64,000 nt of DNA from CAYMOV01 sp964392085 (GTDB taxonomy: Bacteria; Oederibacteriota; Muellerivitia; Muellerivitales; Muellerivitaceae): the NCBI GenBank assembly GCA_964392085.1, contig CAYMOV010000003.1, forward strand, positions 1 through 64,000, in the 5' to 3' direction. A model generated the notes under the pieces. That model saw nothing but the letters and a program-made list of their open reading frames with translations. It ran no database searches and was not told the origin of the DNA. Positions 60,054 to 64,000 of the stretch are shown one piece after another (the stretch's first letter is position 1; each line of letters starts with the position of its first letter). The position numbers were made by a program, and so were the translations under genes.

Positions 60054-60872
60054 ATGCCGCCGGAAGATGAGGAAAAGGACTTCCAGGCCGTTTTGGAAGT
60101 CCTTCGGCGGGCCCGAGGGTTCGACGGCCGTTCCTACAAACCCAATTACCTCAAACGCCGGGTGGCGATCCGGATGCGCGCCATGGGCGCTTCGGACTAC
60201 GCCGCCTATCTCCGGGTCCTGAGGGCCGATCCCAGGGAGATCCCCCTTTTGGTGGATCGCTTGACCGTCCATGTGACGGAGTTTTTCAGGGACTCCGAAG
60301 TCTACGACGCCGTGGAACGGCAGGTGTTTCCGTTCCTGGAGGCCGACTTCCCGGGGAAAATCTGGAACATTTGGAGCGCCGGTTGCAGCAGCGGGGAAGA
60401 ACCCTTTTCCCTCGCCATCGCCCTCAAGGAGTGGCGGCTGAACCACTTGGAAGGGGATTTCCTGGTGGAGGCCACCGACATCGACCCGGACAGCGTGTCC
60501 GCCGCCGAACGCGGGCTTTACCCGGTGGAGTCTCTGGCCAAGCTTCCGGAAGCCCGTCGGGCCAGGTGGTTCCTCACATCGGGACGGAAAGTCGAGGTGG
60601 TCCCGGAAATCCGGCGCCGGATCCGGTTTGAGGTCCGGAATTTGATGGGCGCTTGGGAACGGCCCGAACGGTCTTTCCACATGATCTTTTGCAGGAACCT
60701 GCTCATTTACCTGACGGCGGACGAGCACCAGGCGCTTTATGAGCGGTTTGCCCGGGCGCTCCATCCCGGGGGGTTCCTGATCCTCGGCCGGACCGAAGCC
60801 CTTTTGGGGCGGGGCCGTGTTTTTTTCAAGTGCGTGGACGCCCGGAACCGCCTTTACCGCCGGGTGGACTAG
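60054..60872 (+). CDS. cheR: CheR-type chemotaxis methyltransferase
   Basis: Methylates glutamates of chemoreceptors with S-adenosylmethionine. The 272-residue protein has the CheR N-terminal helical domain (YKPNYLKRRVAIRMRAMG), then NxTxFFR-like TVHVTEFFRDSEVY, the SAM-binding IWSAGCSSGEEPFSLAI (near residues 105-122), ATDIDPDSVSAA and FCRNLLIYL (near 205). I use ATG 60054 with a GGGAG/AAGG site; the longer frame upstream overlaps the previous gene. No chemoreceptor, CheA or CheB gene is in the window. Confidence 0.92.
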   Translation: MPPEDEEKDFQAVLEVLRRARGFDGRSYKPNYLKRRVAIRMRAMGASDYAAYLRVLRADPREIPLLVDRLTVHVTEFFRDSEVYDAVERQVFPFLEADFPGKIWNIWSAGCSSGEEPFSLAIALKEWRLNHLEGDFLVEATDIDPDSVSAAERGLYPVESLAKLPEARRARWFLTSGRKVEVVPEIRRRIRFEVRNLMGAWERPERSFHMIFCRNLLIYLTADEHQALYERFARALHPGGFLILGRTEALLGRGRVFFKCVDARNRLYRRVD

Positions 60873-60971
60873 GCCGCTACCAGGTCGGGAGAAGCAAGGA
60901 GTTGGTAATTAGGGGCTTCATCACTCCTAACTTCGAACGCCTAACTTCTAACTTGTAACATTCAGGGGCCA

Positions 60972-62156
60972 ATGGAACGCGCGCAAGATCACATCAACCT
61001 GGGGCTGGCCTTTTCGCTTTCCAAGCGATACCAGGACGCCATCGTGGAATTCAACCGAGCCCTGGAGATCAACCCCCAGGACAGCGAGGTCTTGTTCCAG
61101 CTCGGGACCCTCTACGCCAATTCCGGGTCCTACCCCGAGGCGGAGGACCATTTCCGCCGTTCCGTGACGCTCAACCCCATGAACCTTAACGCCCATTGCA
61201 AACTGGGCTTGCTGTACGAGGCCCTGGGGAAATACGAGGAGGCGATCCGGGAGTTCAAGTCCGCCGTCGAAATCAACGGGGAGGACGCGGGGCTCCACAA
61301 CAACCTGGGCAACGTCTGCGTCAAGATGAGCCGTTTCGAGGAGGCGGTGACCGAATATGGGCGTTCGACCTTCATCAACCCCAACAACGCGGAAATCCAC
61401 TTCAAGGTCGGCTACGCGTTGGAGCAGATCGGCAGGATGGATGAGGCGATCTCCGCCTATGAGCGTGCCCTCGAGTTGAACCCCCGTCATGGGGCCGTCC
61501 ATTCCATCCTGGGGACCGCCCTCGCGAAAAGGGGCCGATACCAGGACGCGGCGGACCGTTTCGAGCGGGCCCTGGCCATCAACCCGTCGGAACCGGGAGT
61601 CCACGCGGGCTTGGGACAGGCCCTCATGAACCTGGGGCAATACGACCGCGCCTTGGAGGTCTTGAACCAGGCGGTTGAGTTGAACCCCCGGAACCCGGAC
61701 CTTTACTTCAAATTGGGCACCATCTACGCCAGCCGCGGGAGGCATGAGGACGCAGTCCGGATGTACCAGAAACTCATGGAAATCAACCCCAACGACGCCA
61801 GTGTCCACAACGTCTTGGGCTATATCTACGATCGCCAGGGCGACACCGAGAAGGCCATCGACGAGTACCGAAGCGCCATGGCGCTGAACCCGAGGGATAT
61901 CCTGGTGTTGGACAACCTGGGAAACCTCTACTACAAACGCGGCCGATTCGAGGAGGCGGCTGATCTCCTGGAGAAACTCGTGGAACAGAACCCGCAAAAC
62001 ACCGAGGCTTACGCCAAACTGGGGAACCTTTACCTCAAAAAGGGCCTCAAGGAAAAGGCGCTGGAAGCCTGGGAAAAGGCCCTCGCCGACGACCCTGGGA
62101 ACGAGATCCTCCAAAGGAACCTTCGGATCGCCCGGGGCCAGGCCATCCAGTCTTGA
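60972..62156 (+). CDS. TPR-repeat protein
   Basis: A 394-residue protein made almost entirely of tetratricopeptide repeats, about 11 units of 34 residues, such as INLGLAFSLSKRYQDAIVEF, LGTALAKRGRYQDAADRFER and NLGNLYYKRGRFEEAADLLE. It has no signal peptide, so is probably cytoplasmic. It sits between cheR and the MshEN-CheW gene, as a candidate scaffold for the signalling proteins. The 99-bp gap before it holds a short run of CCTAACTT repeats. The start is ATG. Confidence 0.9.
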   Translation: MERAQDHINLGLAFSLSKRYQDAIVEFNRALEINPQDSEVLFQLGTLYANSGSYPEAEDHFRRSVTLNPMNLNAHCKLGLLYEALGKYEEAIREFKSAVEINGEDAGLHNNLGNVCVKMSRFEEAVTEYGRSTFINPNNAEIHFKVGYALEQIGRMDEAISAYERALELNPRHGAVHSILGTALAKRGRYQDAADRFERALAINPSEPGVHAGLGQALMNLGQYDRALEVLNQAVELNPRNPDLYFKLGTIYASRGRHEDAVRMYQKLMEINPNDASVHNVLGYIYDRQGDTEKAIDEYRSAMALNPRDILVLDNLGNLYYKRGRFEEAADLLEKLVEQNPQNTEAYAKLGNLYLKKGLKEKALEAWEKALADDPGNEILQRNLRIARGQAIQS

Positions 62157-62184
62157 GCCGTGACCGGCGGAACGGACGGAAGGC

Positions 62185-62820
62185 ATGAAGACCCAGGAAA
62201 AATCCCTCGGCGAATTGTTGCGGCAAGCGGGCAAGGTCACCCAAGACCAGATCCACCAGGCGTTATCCGAGCAAAAACGCACCCATGAGCCGTTCGGCAA
62301 GATCTTGGTCCGGTTGGGGTTCGTCCGGGAACGGGACATCCTCCAGGTCCTGGAGGGGTTGACCGCCTTGACGTTTGAGACCGGCGGGGAGGGTTTCGGG
62401 GTCGAAACCTACCGGGTCCGTGAAGTGGTCCCCTACTCCCCCATCCGGGCACTCCCCTTGGCCGGCGATGAGATCCCCGGGTTGACCTCCCTCCGGGGCG
62501 AATTCCTTCCGGTTTTCTCGTTCCGGGCCCTCCTGGGGCTCCCGCCCGCCGCCGTCCCCGAGTCCACCTGGTTCATCGTAATGGCCCTGCCGGAGCGTCA
62601 TTGCGTCCTTTGGATCGATTCCCTCCGGGAAGTGCTCCGGTTCCCCATGGAACAGGTGGAACCCATGCCTGCGTTTCTTTACGGAAAGCGTTCTGAATTC
62701 TTCTATTGTTTGGGTAAAATGAAGGGGCGCCTGTATTCCATGATCAATCCGGACCGTTTGGCCCGCGACGAGCGGCTTCAAGCGGCCCTGGAGGAAAAAG
62801 CCCATGCCCCCCAGGCCTGA
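62185..62820 (+). CDS. CheW-like adaptor with N-terminal MshEN-like domain
   Basis: A 211-residue protein. Residues 5-60 match the type II/IV secretion ATPase N-terminal repeat: LGELLRQAGKVTQDQIHQAL, then FGKILVRLGFVRERDILQVL; the arginine that starts the first MshEN motif is replaced by serine. Residues 62-200 are CheW-like: FGVETYRVREVVPYSPIRAL, GDEIPGLTSLRGEFLPVFSF and WIDSLREVLRFP. CheW couples chemoreceptors to CheA, and MshEN domains can bind c-di-GMP. The fusion suggests an adaptor sensing c-di-GMP or docking to a pilus ATPase; that is inference. Confidence 0.82.
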   Translation: MKTQEKSLGELLRQAGKVTQDQIHQALSEQKRTHEPFGKILVRLGFVRERDILQVLEGLTALTFETGGEGFGVETYRVREVVPYSPIRALPLAGDEIPGLTSLRGEFLPVFSFRALLGLPPAAVPESTWFIVMALPERHCVLWIDSLREVLRFPMEQVEPMPAFLYGKRSEFFYCLGKMKGRLYSMINPDRLARDERLQAALEEKAHAPQA

Positions 62821-64000
62821 CACCAAAACCCTCCGCGAAACGGCCCATGGGATGGACCAAGGGGATGCCTCCACCCACAACAACCTGGGGGTTTTTTACT
62901 ATTCCAAGGGGCTTTACGCCGAGGCCATCAAGGAATTCAAGACCGCCCTGGAGATCGACCCGGAAAACTCCCAGATCCAGGACAACCTCAAGGCCGTCAA
63001 CCGGCATACGGGGCTCTATGACCGGGCGATCGAGGCCTATAAAAAGGCCGTCCAGATGTTTCCCGAGGACAGCGAGGCCCATTACAACCTGGCCAACAGC
63101 TACCGCTATACCGGGCAGTACCAGGAGGCCATCGGCGAGTATGAGCGGGCGCTCAGCTTGAACCCCGACCACCCCTTCGCCTTGAACTACCTGGGGATCG
63201 CCCACAAATGCCTCGGCCAATACGACGACGCCATCAGCGCCTTCAAGCGGGCCCTCGAGAAAAACCCCCATTTCGCGGACCTCCATAACAACCTGGGCGA
63301 GGTGTTCTACAACAAGGGCAAGGTGAATGAAGCCCTCGTGGAATACAAAAAGGCCATCTCGCTGAACCCGGATTACGCGGTCGCCCACTACAACCTGAGC
63401 TTCGTCTACGGCGATAAAAACATGTTGGAGGAGGCCGAAAAATCCTTCAAGCGGTCGGTGGAACTGAACCCAAATTTCGGGCAGGCCGCCCAGGCGCTCC
63501 TGGCCATCGAAAGGCCGAAAAGCCTCGAGGAAAAAATGGCGGAACAGGCGGCCGCCAAGAAAACCGCCGACGCGTCGGCTCCCCTTGGGTCGTCCGCTCC
63601 ACGGGCCGCGGCGCCGATCCCGCCGAAGGCCTCCGGCTTGGAAGCGGCCCTGGAATTGGCCTCGACCTACCGGAACCGGGGCTTGTTGGACGACGCGATC
63701 CGGGAGTACAAGCGCACGATCGATACCCTCCCACGAGAAGCCGTCCTTTACCGCAGCCTGGGTGAGACCTACCTCTTGACGGGACGTTTGGAAGAGGCGT
63801 TCGTGGCATGCCAGAAGGCCGTCGAGTTGGGACCGGGCCATTCCGAGAACTACATCCAATATGGGGTGGTCCTGCGGGAAATGAACCGGGTGGAAGAGGC
63901 CGTGGCCCAGTTGAATCGGGCCATCGAGATCACCCCGGGGTCCAGCGAGGCCCATTACGAATTGGGTGTCTGTCATTTCAAACGGGGGGACACGGATCGG
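62804..64000 (+). CDS. TPR-repeat protein, 3'-truncated by window edge
   Basis: Starts at ATG 62804, overlapping the CheW gene by 17 nt, with GGAGG at 62790-62794; an in-frame ATG at 62852 is an alternative. 399 residues are visible, the stop lies beyond the window. The N-terminal 240 residues are TPR units (NNLGVFYYSKGLYAEAIKEF, YNLANSYRYTGQYQEAIGEY), followed by an alanine/proline-rich linker near residues 243-275 and more TPRs. It probably continues the scaffold set begun at 60972. Confidence 0.88.
   Translation, partial: MPPRPDTKTLRETAHGMDQGDASTHNNLGVFYYSKGLYAEAIKEFKTALEIDPENSQIQDNLKAVNRHTGLYDRAIEAYKKAVQMFPEDSEAHYNLANSYRYTGQYQEAIGEYERALSLNPDHPFALNYLGIAHKCLGQYDDAISAFKRALEKNPHFADLHNNLGEVFYNKGKVNEALVEYKKAISLNPDYAVAHYNLSFVYGDKNMLEEAEKSFKRSVELNPNFGQAAQALLAIERPKSLEEKMAEQAAAKKTADASAPLGSSAPRAAAPIPPKASGLEAALELASTYRNRGLLDDAIREYKRTIDTLPREAVLYRSLGETYLLTGRLEEAFVACQKAVELGPGHSENYIQYGVVLREMNRVEEAVAQLNRAIEITPGSSEAHYELGVCHFKRGDTDR

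Overview
The window reads as one contiguous stretch of a GC-rich bacterial chromosome with short spacers, many 4-nt start/stop overlaps and frequent GTG and TTG starts. It carries ordinary core metabolism plus an unusual density of tetratricopeptide (TPR) proteins. Signal peptides, a predicted outer-membrane barrel, a metallopeptidase with a barrel-like tail and PilT point to a diderm with type IV pilus machinery. Lysine synthesis by the diaminopimelate aminotransferase (DapL) route, TPR-fused glycosyltransferase-like proteins and both kinds of 2-oxoacid:ferredoxin oxidoreductase suggest an uncultivated lineage outside the well-studied phyla. The sequence alone does not let me name the phylum. 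I see no tRNA, rRNA, CRISPR array, insertion sequence or prophage.

Layout. 1-8.2 kb: end of argG, argH, lysA, dapA-dapB, a fumarylacetoacetase-family gene and dapL (arginine and lysine/diaminopimelate). 8.2-13.4 kb: folK, a deoxynucleoside kinase, panB-panC, panD, nadA-nadX (folate, dNTP salvage, pantothenate, NAD). 13.4-19.5 kb: a translationally coupled run of an ABC-2 exporter, two TPR proteins and a PfkB kinase. 19.6-26 kb: xseA, xseB, ispA, a divergent PAP2-family protein, dxs and a LysM/M23 peptidase. 26-28.8 kb: a large secreted gluzincin-like peptidase with propeller and barrel-like regions. 29-35.6 kb: korDABC-type 2-oxoacid oxidoreductase, then a fused indolepyruvate oxidoreductase. 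35.7-48.9 kb: rluA-type gene (minus), recN, outer-membrane protein, vanZ-type gene (minus), accA, amidase, GerMN protein, valS, hydrolase, nadC, birA, coaX. 48.9-55.8 kb: three consecutive multi-membrane-span/TPR proteins, two clearly DUF2723. 55.9-64 kb: a PilT-TPR fusion, two envelope proteins, CheR, TPR proteins and a CheW fused to an MshEN-like domain; the last TPR gene runs off the end.

How it fits together. Cofactor genes recur (panBCD and coaX for CoA; nadA, nadX and nadC for NAD; birA and accA for biotin-dependent fatty-acid synthesis). The last 8 kb looks like a motility or surface-signalling locus in which TPR scaffolds link a pilus retraction motor to chemotaxis-type adaptors.

Noncoding structure is the most unusual part. 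Three intergenic regions (before dapA, dapL and the indolepyruvate oxidoreductase) share one ordered module: a GGGGTACA box, hairpin(s), GAGTnCGnAT, GGTCC and a sigma70-like promoter at nearly fixed spacing. A separate family of palindromic intergenic repeats with ACCAC...GTGGT ends occurs at least seven times, plus one fragment. panD and dapA each have a promoter followed almost at once by an intrinsic terminator, an attenuator-like layout.
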